A stretch of DNA of 64,000 nucleotides from DATLSM01 sp963722965 (GCA_963722965.1 CAVROX010000015.1:66182-130181), one strand, 5' to 3'. Shown: positions 34,943-43,154, counted from the first letter of the stretch. The notes: generated by a model not told the origin, from the letters alone. Made by a program: numbers and translations.

Positions 34943-35476
34943 CTAGGCCCTCTTGCCGACCTTACGCAGCACGTGCTCGCCGCGGTAGCGGATACCCTTG
35001 CCCTTGTAGGGCTCTGGCGGGCGGCGCTTGCGGATGTCCGCCGCGACCTGGCCCACCAGTTGCTTGTCGATCCCACGCACGATGATCTCGGTTGGTTGGG
35101 GAACCTCGAACTCAATCCCCTCGGGCGCCTCGATCGAGACCGGGTGGGAGTAGCCGATCGCCATCTCGAGTTTCCTCCCTTTGAGCTGGGCCCGGTAGCC
35201 GACGCCCTGGATCTCCAGGCGCTTCTCGAAACCGTCGGTGACGCCGGAGACCATGTTCGCGATCAGGCTCCGGGTCAGCCCGTGCAGGGCGCGGTGATCG
35301 CCGCGGTCGGTCGGGCGTTGGACGATGACGGCGCCGTCGGCCTGCTCGACCGCCATCTCCTGCGAGACGACCTGGGTGAGCTCGCCCTTGGGTCCCTTGA
35401 CCGCGACACGCCCGGGGGCGATCTCAACCGTGACAGACTCAGGGAGGGGTACTGGCTTTCTTCCGATCCGGCTCAT
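34943..35476 (-). CDS. rplF: 50S ribosomal protein uL6
   Basis: 177 aa. M-S-R-I-G-R-K-P-V-P-L-P opens the protein, and the terminal P-Y-K-G-K-G-I-R-Y-R-G-E motif is intact. Spaced six bases from rpsH. Confidence 0.98.
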   Translation of the reverse strand: MSRIGRKPVPLPESVTVEIAPGRVAVKGPKGELTQVVSQEMAVEQADGAVIVQRPTDRGDHRALHGLTRSLIANMVSGVTDGFEKRLEIQGVGYRAQLKGRKLEMAIGYSHPVSIEAPEGIEFEVPQPTEIIVRGIDKQLVGQVAADIRKRRPPEPYKGKGIRYRGEHVLRKVGKRA

Positions 35477-35482
35477 ATCAGC

Positions 35483-35878
35483 TCACCAAACGTAGGCGAC
35501 GACCTCACCACCGACGCCCCTCGCCTTCGCTTCGTGACCGGTCATCACCCCGGAGGAGGTGCTGAGGATCGCAGTGCCGGTGCCACCGAAGACCCGGGGG
35601 ACCTGCTTGTGGTCGACGTAGCGGCGGCGTCCCGGACGGGAGACACGTTCGATGCCGAGGATCACCGGCCGGCGGTCCTCGGTGTACTTGAGCCTGATCT
35701 TGATCGCCTCCCCGACCCGGGCCGGCGTCGGCGCGAAGTCGCGGATGTAGCCCTGCTCCTTGAGGATTCGCGACATCTCGAGCTTGAGCCGCGAGGAGGG
35801 GATCTCCACCTCGTCGTGGCCGGAGCGCAGCGCGTTGCGAATCCGGGTCAGGTAATCGGCTATCGGGTCGGTCTGCAT
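35483..35878 (-). CDS. rpsH: 30S ribosomal protein uS8
   Basis: 131 aa. D-P-I-A-D-Y-L-T-R-I-R-N-A and the C-terminal G-T-A-I-L-S-T-S-S-G-V-M-T-G-H-E-A match S8, the spc-operon translational repressor in E. coli. Confidence 0.98.
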   Translation of the reverse strand: MQTDPIADYLTRIRNALRSGHDEVEIPSSRLKLEMSRILKEQGYIRDFAPTPARVGEAIKIRLKYTEDRRPVILGIERVSRPGRRRYVDHKQVPRVFGGTGTAILSTSSGVMTGHEAKARGVGGEVVAYVW

Positions 35879-35882
35879 CTGC

Positions 35883-36068
35883 TCACCAGCTCGACTTGGT
35901 CATGCCGGGGATGTAGCCCTCGTGCGCGGCCTCGCGCAGACAGATCCGGCAGAGGCCGAACTTGCGGTAGTAGGCGCGCGGGCGCCCACAGCGACGGCAG
36001 CGGTTGTAGCCCCGGGTCTTGAACTTCGGCTTGCGGCGCTGGCGGACCTTGCTCGAGGTTTTAGCCAT
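35883..36068 (-). CDS. rpsN: 30S ribosomal protein uS14, zinc type
   Basis: 61 aa, the short type Z form. The zinc ligands are C-R-R-C (24, 27) and C-R-I-C (40, 43). Its start overlaps the end of rplE by eight bases. Confidence 0.98.
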   Translation of the reverse strand: MAKTSSKVRQRRKPKFKTRGYNRCRRCGRPRAYYRKFGLCRICLREAAHEGYIPGMTKSSW

Positions 36069-36888
36069 TGTCCTGATTCTCCTCGTCGCTGACGCTCACG
36101 GCGTCCTCCTTACCCCCTGCGGCGGCCTCGGCCTCCTCGGCCTCCTCGGCCTCGGGCTTTTCAGGCTTGGCGTAAGCCTCGGGGTTCTCCTCTTTGAGCT
36201 GCTCCAGCGCCGCCTGCTCGGCTTCTGCTCGCGCGCGGGCCTCTTCTTTGCGGCGCTCCTCCGCGGCCTCGGCCTCAGCGGCGGCCGTGTCGGCCTGTCC
36301 GGGTCGCCCTTCCTGTGCGAACGGCATCCCCAGTCCGAGCAGCAGCTCAAAGGCCTCGACATCCGTCTTTGCGCTGGTCGTGATCGTCACGTCCAGGCCA
36401 CGCACTTGGTCGATCGAGTCGTAATCGATTTCGGGAAAGATCAGCTGCTCGCGCACGCCCATCGAGTAGTTGCCGCGCCCATCGAAGGAGCGTGGGTTGA
36501 GGCCGCGGAAGTCGCGGATCCGCGGCACAGCGATCGAAAACAGCCGGTCCAAAAACTCCCACATGCGGGCACGACGAAGGGTGACCGAAACGCCGACCGG
36601 CATCCCTTCGCGCACCTTGAAGGAGGCGATCGACTTGCGGGCGCGGCGCAGATTGGGCCGCTGACCGGCGATTGTCGCCAGCTGTTCCTGCGCGGCTTCC
36701 AGCTGCTTGGAGTCCTGTTTGGCCTCTCCGACCCCCATGTTGAGTGTCACCTTGACCAGGCGTGGCGCCTGCATCGGAGTCGAGTAGCCAAACCTGCGGG
36801 TCAGCGCCCCCAGCACCTCATTCTCATAGCGCTCGCGCATCCGCGGTGGCGGCGCGGCCTGGGAGGCTGTCGGCACGGCTGCCACCAT
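36061..36888 (-). CDS. rplE: 50S ribosomal protein uL5 with an acidic C-terminal tail
   Basis: 275 aa against about 180 for typical L5. The core (residues 15-190) is normal: R-Y-E-N-E-V, V-T-L-N-M-G-V-G-E-A, I-R-D-F-R-G-L-N and G-L-D-V-T-I-T-T-S-A-K-T. Residues 191-275 form an Ala/Glu/Lys-rich, probably helical and then disordered acidic tail (for example A-E-A-E-A-A-E-E-R-R-K-E-E-A). It is encoded in an intact frame up to the rpsN overlap, so the tail is not a frameshift product. Its role is unknown. Confidence 0.95.
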   Translation of the reverse strand: MVAAVPTASQAAPPPRMRERYENEVLGALTRRFGYSTPMQAPRLVKVTLNMGVGEAKQDSKQLEAAQEQLATIAGQRPNLRRARKSIASFKVREGMPVGVSVTLRRARMWEFLDRLFSIAVPRIRDFRGLNPRSFDGRGNYSMGVREQLIFPEIDYDSIDQVRGLDVTITTSAKTDVEAFELLLGLGMPFAQEGRPGQADTAAAEAEAAEERRKEEARARAEAEQAALEQLKEENPEAYAKPEKPEAEEAEEAEAAAGGKEDAVSVSDEENQDNG

Positions 36889-37220
36889 CAGATCGACGCT
36901 CCGCTGCGCTTGGCGAACCGCTCTCGCTCGCCGCCTTTATCCTCCCGCACTCCGACCCTGGTCGGCTTGTTCTCTTTGGGGTCAAGCAACATCACGTTGG
37001 AGACGTGGATCGGCCCCTCCTTTTCGACGATCCCACCAGCGTCGGCGCGGGTGGCGTCGCTGACTGAGCGCGGTCGTTCGGACCGTTTGATCATGTTCAG
37101 GTGCTCGACGTAGACCCGCCGCTTCTTTGGCTCGGTGCGGATCACCCGGCCCCGCTTGCCGGCGTCCTTGCCGCCGATCACCATCACCTGGTCATCGGTC
37201 TTGATCCGCATCGACCCCAT
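36888..37220 (-). CDS. rplX: 50S ribosomal protein uL24
   Basis: 110 aa. V-M-V-I-G-G-K-D-A-G-K-R-G-R-V is the KOW motif. The first ATG overlaps the rplN stop (ATGA); an alternative start three codons later gives M-R-I-K-T-D-D. Confidence 0.96.
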   Translation of the reverse strand: MGSMRIKTDDQVMVIGGKDAGKRGRVIRTEPKKRRVYVEHLNMIKRSERPRSVSDATRADAGGIVEKEGPIHVSNVMLLDPKENKPTRVGVREDKGGERERFAKRSGASI

Positions 37221-37591
37221 CAGAGGACCTCGGGTGCGAGCGAGACGATTTTCATGAAGTTCTTGTCGCGAAGTTCGCGGGCGACGGGCCCGAAGATGCG
37301 GGTGCCACGCGGGTTGTTGTTGGCCGGGTCGATCAGGACCGCGGCGTTCTCATCGAAGGAGATGTAGGTGCCGTCGGGGCGGCCCAAGGCCTTCTTGGTC
37401 CGCACCACAACGGCCTGGACGACCTCTCCCTTGCGGACCCCGCCCTGCGGGCTCGCCTGTTTGACGGTGGCGGTAATCACGTCCCCGATCCCGGCGTAGC
37501 GACGATGGGATCCCCCCTTCACGCGAATGCAGAGGATCTCGCGCGCGCCCGAGTTGTCCGCGACCTTCAGCCGCGTCTCCTGCTGGATCAC
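37220..37591 (-). CDS. rplN: 50S ribosomal protein uL14
   Basis: 123 aa. M-I-Q-Q-E-T-R-L-K-V-A-D-N-S-G-A-R-E and G-P-V-A-R-E-L-R are diagnostic. Its start overlaps the rpsQ stop by four bases. Confidence 0.98.
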   Translation of the reverse strand: MIQQETRLKVADNSGAREILCIRVKGGSHRRYAGIGDVITATVKQASPQGGVRKGEVVQAVVVRTKKALGRPDGTYISFDENAAVLIDPANNNPRGTRIFGPVARELRDKNFMKIVSLAPEVL

Positions 37592-38193
37592 TTTGCCTTC
37601 TCCACCACGTCGACCAGGCGCCAGCGCTTCGTCTTGGATAGCGGCCGGGTCTCGACCACCCGCACCACGTCCCCCTCGCCGGCCTCATTGCGCTCGTCGT
37701 GAGCGTGCAGGGTCCGCGAACGACGCACGACCTTCTCATAGGTCGGATGGCGCCTCGCGATATCGATCCGGACGGTGATCGACTTCTCGCCCTTGTCGGA
37801 GACGACGATCCCCTGCCGAACCTTCGCGGCATTGGGCGTCCGCTCGGCCGCCGGGGAACCGGCCCTCGCCTCCCCCTTCTTGGCGCGAGCGGACTCCCTG
37901 CCCTTACGCCGTTCAGCCGCCCGAGCCCTTCGCGCGGCCTCGCGCTGAGCGATTCGCTCCGCGGGAGCGAGCTGCGGTTTCGCCGCCTCGGGTCGGCGCG
38001 AGCGCTCAAGCCTACGCCGCTCCTTCCAGGGCAAATCGTCCTCAGGGCTAGCCTCGCCGACGGGCCTGTCCTCAGCACCGGCTTGCTCTGCAGCCGGCTC
38101 CTCGCTGATCTGCGCCGGAGTCTCCTCGGCGGGGGTCTCCTCGGCTGGAGTCTCCTCGGGGAGGTTGTCTTTTTTCGTCTCGTCGTCGCTCAT
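37588..38193 (-). CDS. rpsQ: 30S ribosomal protein uS17 with a 120-residue N-terminal extension
   Basis: 201 aa against about 85 for normal S17. The S17 core starts near residue 121 (R-Q-G-I-V-V-S-D-K-G-E-K-S-I-T-V) and includes H-P-T-Y-E-K-V and a V-R-V-V-E-T-R-P-L-S-K-T-K-R-W end. Residues 1-55 are acidic and contain three E-E-T-P-A repeats. Residues 56-118 are Arg/Ala/Lys-rich and probably helical. No internal start with a clear ribosome-binding site is obvious, and the ATG at 38193 overlaps the rpmC stop, so the extension appears real. Confidence 0.93.
   Translation of the reverse strand: MSDDETKKDNLPEETPAEETPAEETPAQISEEPAAEQAGAEDRPVGEASPEDDLPWKERRRLERSRRPEAAKPQLAPAERIAQREAARRARAAERRKGRESARAKKGEARAGSPAAERTPNAAKVRQGIVVSDKGEKSITVRIDIARRHPTYEKVVRRSRTLHAHDERNEAGEGDVVRVVETRPLSKTKRWRLVDVVEKAK
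38113..38157 (-). repeat. Three 15-bp tandem repeats coding E-E-T-P-A in rpsQ
   Basis: Three in-frame 15-bp units at 38113-38127, 38128-38142 and 38143-38157, nearly identical, encode residues 13-27 of uS17. Such repeats can change number by slippage. Confidence 0.85.
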
Positions 38194-38405
38194 ATTTTCT
38201 TCAGCTCTCGCTCAACGTCGATTCCTCGCTCGCGGGCCACCGTGAGCAGCTTCGCGACGTCCCTCCGCGCAACCGCGAGCCGCGCCGTGTTCTCCACCTC
38301 GCCCGTCGCGTGGCGGAAGCGCAGGTTGAAGGCCTCCTGCTTTGTGTCGATCAGCTTCGCCAGCAGCTCGTCGTCTTTTAGGTCGTGAACCTGGGCCGCC
38401 TTCAT
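38190..38405 (-). CDS. rpmC: 50S ribosomal protein uL29
   Basis: 71 aa: V-H-D-L-K-D-D-E-L, then L-R-F-R-H-A-T-G-E-V-E-N-T-A-R and A-R-R-D-V-A-K. The ATG (38405) shares a base with the rplP stop; a longer open frame upstream is rplP in another frame. Confidence 0.96.
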   Translation of the reverse strand: MKAAQVHDLKDDELLAKLIDTKQEAFNLRFRHATGEVENTARLAVARRDVAKLLTVARERGIDVERELKKI

Positions 38406-38824
38406 CAGGCTTCTGCCCCTTCGCGTTTGATGAACTTGGTCTTCACCGGCAGCTTGTGCCCCGCGAGCCGCAGGGCCTCGCGGGCGAGATCCTCGGGGAC
38501 GCCGGCGAGCTCGAACATCACTCGCCCAGGCTTGACCACCGCGACCCACCCCTCCGGGTTGCCCTTGCCCGAGCCCATTCGCGTCTCGGCGGGCTTCTTG
38601 GTGTAGGGCTTGTCGGGGAAGACGTTGATCCAAACCTTGCCGCCGCGTTTGATCTTGCGGGTCATCGCGATCCGGGCGGCCTCGATCTGGCGATTGGTGA
38701 TCCAGCCGCGCTCCAGCGACTTGATCCCATACTCACCGAAGGAGACGCTGCTGGTGCCCTTGGTGTTGCCGCGCATCCGGCCTCGCATCTGTTTGCGGTG
38801 CTTGACTCGTTTGGGCATCAGCAT
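38405..38824 (-). CDS. rplP: 50S ribosomal protein uL16
   Basis: 139 aa. M-L-M-P-K-R-V-K-H-R-K-Q-M-R-G-R-M, S-F-G-E-Y-G-I and R-M-G-S-G-K-G-N-P-E-G-W-V-A are L16 landmarks. It overlaps rpsC by one base. Confidence 0.98.
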   Translation of the reverse strand: MLMPKRVKHRKQMRGRMRGNTKGTSSVSFGEYGIKSLERGWITNRQIEAARIAMTRKIKRGGKVWINVFPDKPYTKKPAETRMGSGKGNPEGWVAVVKPGRVMFELAGVPEDLAREALRLAGHKLPVKTKFIKREGAEA

Positions 38825-39558
38825 CAGCGTCCGCCCCCTCGCTGCTCGCTGCGGTCTGCGCCGAGCCGCCCACCACGCCCGGCCTGTCCGTGTGTTGGCT
38901 CCCCGTCACCGGAGATTTTGTCGGAGCGGAAGCCCTCGGGCATCACCTCGCCCTTGTTGATCCAGCATTTGACGCCGATCCTGCCGGTCGTCGTCCGCGC
39001 CTCGAAGAAGCCGTAGTCGATGTCGGCTCGCAACGTGTGCAGGGGGACGCGACCGTCGGAATAGCCTTCGGTCCGCGCCATCTCCGCGCCGCCCAACCGC
39101 CCGGAGACCTGGACCTTCACGCCTTTGGCGCCGGAGCGCATAGCCGAGGTCAGCGCGCGTTTCATCGCACGGCGAAATGCGACGCGATTCTGGAGCTGCT
39201 CGGCGATCGACTGGGCAACCAGCTTCGCGTCGAGCTCGGGTCGCTTCACCTCGCGGATGTTCACCTTCACCGGGCTGCCGGTCAGCTTGTGAAGGTCCTT
39301 GCGCAGCGCGTCCACTTCACTGCCTGACTTGCCGATCACGATGCCAGGACGCGCGGTGTGGATGTCGACGGCGACCTCGCCCCGCCGCTCGATCGTGATG
39401 TCCGAAAGCCCCGCGTGGGCGAGCTTGCCAACGATGTGGGCGCGGATCGCCAGGTCCTCCTGGAGGGTATCGGCGAAGTTTTTGTCGTCGAACCAGTTCG
39501 ACTTCCAGTCGTGGATGTAGCCGACGCGGAACCCCTCGGGATGGATCTTCTGTCCCAT
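38824..39558 (-). CDS. rpsC: 30S ribosomal protein uS3
   Basis: 244 aa. M-G-Q-K-I-H-P-E-G-F-R-V-G opens, the KH motif V-I-G-K-S-G-S-E-V-D is near residue 76 and G-V-K-C-W-I-N-K-G-E near 190. The C-terminal tail is Gly/Arg-rich. Confidence 0.98.
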   Translation of the reverse strand: MGQKIHPEGFRVGYIHDWKSNWFDDKNFADTLQEDLAIRAHIVGKLAHAGLSDITIERRGEVAVDIHTARPGIVIGKSGSEVDALRKDLHKLTGSPVKVNIREVKRPELDAKLVAQSIAEQLQNRVAFRRAMKRALTSAMRSGAKGVKVQVSGRLGGAEMARTEGYSDGRVPLHTLRADIDYGFFEARTTTGRIGVKCWINKGEVMPEGFRSDKISGDGEPTHGQAGRGGRLGADRSEQRGGGR

Positions 39559-40079
39559 TAGGAGTCCCCTTCGGGGCTCAGCGCTACGCCGATGTGGCTG
39601 GTTCGCTTGTGGATCGGGGTGGCCCGGCCGAGCGCTCGCGGCCGGTAGCGCTTCAGGGTCGGGCCTTCGTCGACTGTGATCTCGGCCACCTTCATCTCGT
39701 CGGCGATCAGGTCGTGGTTATTTTCCGCGTTGGCGGCAGCGGAGTCGATCAGCTTGCGGATGTCCCCTGCAGCGTCGCGTGGGGAGAATTGAAGCAGCGC
39801 GCGCGCCTTTTCAATGTGCAGGCCGCGCACCTGGTCGGCGATAAGACGGGCCTTGCGCGGAGCGACCCGCACGTAGCGAGAGCTGGCCCGGACCACGATC
39901 GGAGCTGCGGGGCTCGGCCTGGGCGCGGCCTTTTTCTCCACCTCTTTGGCGGGGGGTTTCTCCGCGGCTTTCGCAGCTGTTTTTTTCGTCACTTTTTTCG
40001 CGGCTTTGGTGGCCGCTTTTTTCACCGAGCGCCGTTTCGGCGGTTGGGATTTCTTGGTCTCTTTTTTCTCGTCGGCCAA
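39558..40079 (-). CDS. rplV: 50S ribosomal protein uL22 with a Lys/Ala-rich N-terminal extension
   Basis: 173 aa against about 115 normally. The core begins near residue 62 (V-R-A-S-S-R-Y-V-R-V-A-P-R-K-A-R-L) and ends with K-R-T-S-H-I-G-V-A-L. Residues 1-60 are rich in Lys, Ala and Pro with A-T-K-A-A-K-K-V-T-K-K-T-A-A-K-A-A-like spacing, reminiscent of histone H1 tails. The TTG start at 40079 lies two bases after the rpsS stop, as in a compact operon, and no internal start in the extension looks better. Confidence 0.92.
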   Translation of the reverse strand: MADEKKETKKSQPPKRRSVKKAATKAAKKVTKKTAAKAAEKPPAKEVEKKAAPRPSPAAPIVVRASSRYVRVAPRKARLIADQVRGLHIEKARALLQFSPRDAAGDIRKLIDSAAANAENNHDLIADEMKVAEITVDEGPTLKRYRPRALGRATPIHKRTSHIGVALSPEGDS

Positions 40080-40081
40080 CG

Positions 40082-40353
40082 CTATTCACCCTTGCCTGTA
40101 CCGGCGTGGGAGCGGAAGGTTCGGGTCGGAGCGAACTCCCCAGCTTGTGCCCGACCATCGACTCCGAGATGAAGACGGGGACGTGCTTGCGACCATCGTG
40201 GACTGCGATCGTGTGGCCGACCATCTCAGGAAAGATCGTCGAGGTCCGCGACCAGGTTTTCAGCATCTGCTTGCCGCCGGACTCATTCATCGCCGAGATC
40301 CGCTTCATCAGCGCCTCTTCCACCCACGGACCCTTCTTGGTCGAGCGTCCCAT
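40082..40353 (-). CDS. rpsS: 30S ribosomal protein uS19, one frameshift
   Basis: 90 aa after correction. M-G-R-S-T-K-K-G-P-W-V and V-F-I-S-E-S-M-V-G-H-K-L-G are in frame. A G run on the minus strand (plus 40138-40141) is one base short, so the end E-F-A-P-T-R-T-F-R-S-H-A-G-T-G-K-G-E appears in the next frame and stops at 40082. Uncorrected, the frame runs 270 bases into rplV. Confidence 0.94.
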
Positions 40354-40356
40354 CGC

Positions 40357-41203
40357 CTACCTGCTCTTCTTCTTGCCGCGGCGGCGGCCGCGCACGATGT
40401 AGCGGTCTGACTGCTTGCCCTTCTTGCGGGTGCGATAGCCGAGGGTCGGCTTTCCCCACGGAGTCACCGGATGCCCGCCCGGCGTGTGGTGCGCCTCGCC
40501 ACCGCCGTGCGGGTGATCGACCGGGTTCATCGCCACGCCGCGGGTCTGGGGCCGCTTGCCCCGGTGGCGGTTGCGCCCGGCCTTGCCGATCTTGACGTTC
40601 TGGTGCTCGGCGTTTGAGAGCGAGCCGACCGTCGCCCGGCACTGGGCGCGGACGATCCGCATCTCCGAGGAGGGCAGCCGCAGGGTCACCATCTCACCCT
40701 CCTTTGCGACGAGCTGGATCGAGGTGCCGGCGGCGCGACCGAGCTTGCCGCCCTGGCCGGGGATCATCTCGACGTTATGGACGATCGTCCCGGTCGGCAT
40801 GTCCCCCAGCGCCATCGCGCAGCCGGGTTTGATATCCGCGCCGGGGCCAGACCGAACCTCATCGCCAACCGCAAGCTGCGCGGGAGCGAGGATGTAGCCC
40901 TTGGCGCCGTCGGCGTAGTGCAGCAGAGCGATGTAGCAGCTGCGGTTGGGGTCATACTCGATCGTCGCGACCTTCGCCGGCACGCCGTCCTTGAGCCGCT
41001 TGAAGTCAATCTGGCGGTAGCGTCGCTTGGCTCCCCCACCGCGGTGGCGGGCAGTGACCCGGCCGTTGACGTTGCGCCCACCGGACTTACGCAGTCCCTC
41101 GGTCAGCTTGCGCTCTGGCTCGGCCGCGGTCAGCTGCTCGCGCAGCGGGTAGGTCGGCAAAGCGTCGCCCCGGGCTGGTCGGTTTGGTATTGCGGTTTGG
41201 CAT
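40357..41203 (-). CDS. rplB: 50S ribosomal protein uL2, one frameshift near the start
   Basis: About 281 aa after correction. The peptidyl-transferase-region motif G-V-A-M-N-P-V-D-H-P-H-G-G-G-E is intact. The proper N terminus M-P-N-R-N-T-K-P-T-S-P-G-R-R-F-A begins at the ATG 41203, but one extra base near 41155 shifts it relative to T-Y-P-L-R-E-Q-L. The in-frame upstream sequence to 41451 is antisense-like extension through rplW. Confidence 0.95.
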
Positions 41204-41215
41204 CGGTCTCGGTCT

Positions 41216-41509
41216 CTACGCGGTCTCCGCGCCCTCAAATAGCTCGATCCTTTCGCCCGGCGCCAGCTGGACGATCGCCTTCTTCCAGGACCGGGTGCGG
41301 CCCTGCTGCAGGCCGCGGCGCTTGGGCTTGGAACGGACCTTGGCGGTCCGCACCGCGGCCACCTTGACCGCGAAGATCTCCTCGACTGCATGGGCGATCT
41401 GGGTCTTGTGAGCGCGGTCGTTGACCCGGAAGGTGTACTTGCCTTCGGCAATCAGCGCGTAGCTCTTCTCCGAGATGACCGGGCGGATGACGATGTTTCG
41501 TGCGTCCAT
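41216..41509 (-). CDS. rplW: 50S ribosomal protein uL23
   Basis: 97 aa. I-R-P-V-I-S-E-K-S-Y-A-L near residue 7 and F-R-V-N-D-R-A-H-K-T-Q-I-A-H-A-V-E are typical. It lies at the tunnel exit where chaperones dock. It abuts rplD by one base. Confidence 0.98.
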   Translation of the reverse strand: MDARNIVIRPVISEKSYALIAEGKYTFRVNDRAHKTQIAHAVEEIFAVKVAAVRTAKVRSKPKRRGLQQGRTRSWKKAIVQLAPGERIELFEGAETA

Positions 41510-42120
41510 CAGCCCAGCCTCTCAGTCAGCTTCCCAAGCGCGCCCTCAGAGAGCACGAGTGAGGCGGCGCCGATCACGTCCGCGACCCCGATCGCACCGA
41601 CCTCTGCCACCTGCACGCGGGGGATATTTCGGAAGCTCTTCTGCGCGCCGGTCTCCTCGGCCAGCAAGACGAGGAGGGTGGAGCGCTTTTGGCCCCACTT
41701 CGCAAGCGCCTCGGCCGCTCGCTTGGTCGAGGGCGTCTGGAAGTCGGCCACATCGAGGATGGCGACGCTGCCGCGCTCGGCGTGAACCGAGAGGGCGGCG
41801 CGCATCGCCTTGCGGCGAGCTTTGCGGTTGACCTTGATCGTGTAGTGACGTGGCTTGGGGCCGAAGGCGATGCCGCCTCCGGAACGGTGGGGGACGCTGA
41901 GCGCGCCGGCGCGGGCGCGACCAGTCCCCTTCTGGCGCCAGGCCTTGGCGGTCGTCATCGAGACCTCACCCCGGGTCAGGGTCGAAGCGGTGCCGCGCCG
42001 CCGCGCAGCCAGATCGGCGCGCGCTGCCTCATGGACGAGGGAGTGGTTAAACGGTTGCGCGAACAGCTCTTTGGGCAGGTCGGCTTTGGTCCTCTTGCCA
42101 AGCACGGCAGCTTTAGCCAT
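41509..42120 (-). CDS. rplD: 50S ribosomal protein uL4
   Basis: 203 aa. R-G-E-V-S-M-T-T-A-K-A-W-R-Q-K-G-T-G-R-A-R-A-G and G-G-G-I-A-F-G-P-K-P-R-H-Y are diagnostic. L4 represses the S10 operon in E. coli; leader hairpins exist here upstream of rpsJ. The start overlaps rplC by eight bases. Confidence 0.98.
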   Translation of the reverse strand: MAKAAVLGKRTKADLPKELFAQPFNHSLVHEAARADLAARRRGTASTLTRGEVSMTTAKAWRQKGTGRARAGALSVPHRSGGGIAFGPKPRHYTIKVNRKARRKAMRAALSVHAERGSVAILDVADFQTPSTKRAAEALAKWGQKRSTLLVLLAEETGAQKSFRNIPRVQVAEVGAIGVADVIGAASLVLSEGALGKLTERLG

Positions 42121-42742
42121 CGGTTCGCACCTCCACGAGCCCCTGCCGGGAACCCGGCACCGAGCCTTTGATCAGCAGCAGGTTGCGCTTGGCATCGACG
42201 TCGGCGATCTCAAGACCGCGCTGGGTGACGCGCGTGTTGCCCATCTGCCCCGGCATCCGCATCCCTTTGAAGACCCGCGCCGGGAAGGCGCTGGCGCCGA
42301 TCGAGCCGGGGGCGCGGACATTGTGGGAGCCGTGGCTAACCGGCCCGCGGCTGAAGTTGTGGCGCTTGATCCCGCCCTGGAAGCCCTTGCCGATCGAGAC
42401 CCCGGAGACCTTCACCTTCTGGCCGGTCTCAAAGGAGGCGACGGTGACGTCGTCTCCGATTTTCGGGCCCGCCTCGGCGCCGAGATCCTCGTCGCGAAAC
42501 TCGACCAGGTGGCGCATCGGCGGCACCCCGGCCTTTTTGGTGTGGCCCTCCTCGGCTCGGGTCAGCTTGCCCGTCTCGACCTCGCCAAAGGCAAGCTGGA
42601 CCGCGGCGTAGCCATCACGCTCGGGCTCACGGACGGCGGTCACCTTGCAGGGGCCGGCCTCGATCACGGTGACCGGCACCACGGTTCCGTCCTCGCGGAA
42701 GATCTGCGTCATGCCAAGCTTCTTGCCGAGGATCGCCGCCAC
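42113..42742 (-). CDS. rplC: 50S ribosomal protein uL3
   Basis: 209 aa. I-L-G-K-K-L-G-M-T-Q-I-F at the start and R-V-F-K-G-M-R-M-P-G-Q-M-G-N near residue 150 are L3 motifs. Eight bases after rpsJ. Confidence 0.98.
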   Translation of the reverse strand: MAAILGKKLGMTQIFREDGTVVPVTVIEAGPCKVTAVREPERDGYAAVQLAFGEVETGKLTRAEEGHTKKAGVPPMRHLVEFRDEDLGAEAGPKIGDDVTVASFETGQKVKVSGVSIGKGFQGGIKRHNFSRGPVSHGSHNVRAPGSIGASAFPARVFKGMRMPGQMGNTRVTQRGLEIADVDAKRNLLLIKGSVPGSRQGLVEVRTDG

Positions 42743-42750
42743 CGTCTCAC

Positions 42751-43071
42751 CTAGAGCCGGATCTCGATGTCGACCCCGGCCGGCAGCGAGTCCAGCCGCT
42801 GCAGCGAATCGACGGTTTTCGGAGATGGCTGGAGGATGTCGATCAGCCGCTTGTGGGTGCGGATCTCGAAGTGCTCGCGGGAGTCCTTGTCCTTAAACGG
42901 CGAGCGGATCACGCAATAGACGTTTTTCTCGGTCGGCAGGGGCACCGGCCCAGAGACGCTGGCGCCGGTGCGCTCCGCGGTCTCGACGATCTCGCGGGCA
43001 GCCCGGTCTATGGCGTCATGGTCATACGCCTTCAGCCGGATCCTGATCTTCTGTGCCGCTATCGCTGCCAC
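42751..43071 (-). CDS. rpsJ: 30S ribosomal protein uS10
   Basis: 106 aa, first gene of the S10 operon. I-R-I-R-L-K-A-Y-D-H-D-A-I-D-R-A and T-H-K-R-L-I-D-I-L-Q-P-S-P-K-T-V are canonical; uS10 is also the NusE antitermination factor. About 160 bp separate it from tuf, with leader hairpins and a terminator. Confidence 0.98.
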   Translation of the reverse strand: MAAIAAQKIRIRLKAYDHDAIDRAAREIVETAERTGASVSGPVPLPTEKNVYCVIRSPFKDKDSREHFEIRTHKRLIDILQPSPKTVDSLQRLDSLPAGVDIEIRL

Positions 43072-43099
43072 TTCTTAAGGCCATCTCTCTGTCTGTCGG

Positions 43100-43154
43100 T
43101 TGCGCGGCCTTACCGCGCAATAAGGGCGGGGCCCCTTTGTTGGGGCGCCGCCCC
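43100..43154 (-). promoter_or_regulatory. Two leader hairpins upstream of rpsJ
   Basis: A perfect 8-bp inverted repeat TTGCGCGG/CCGCGCAA (43100-43120, 5-base loop) and a 12-bp stem with one mismatch (43124-43135 with 43142-43153) lie between the tuf terminator and rpsJ. They would be in the 5' leader of the S10 operon mRNA and could be an L4-responsive or attenuation element. I cannot match them to a named leader family by eye. Confidence 0.5.
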
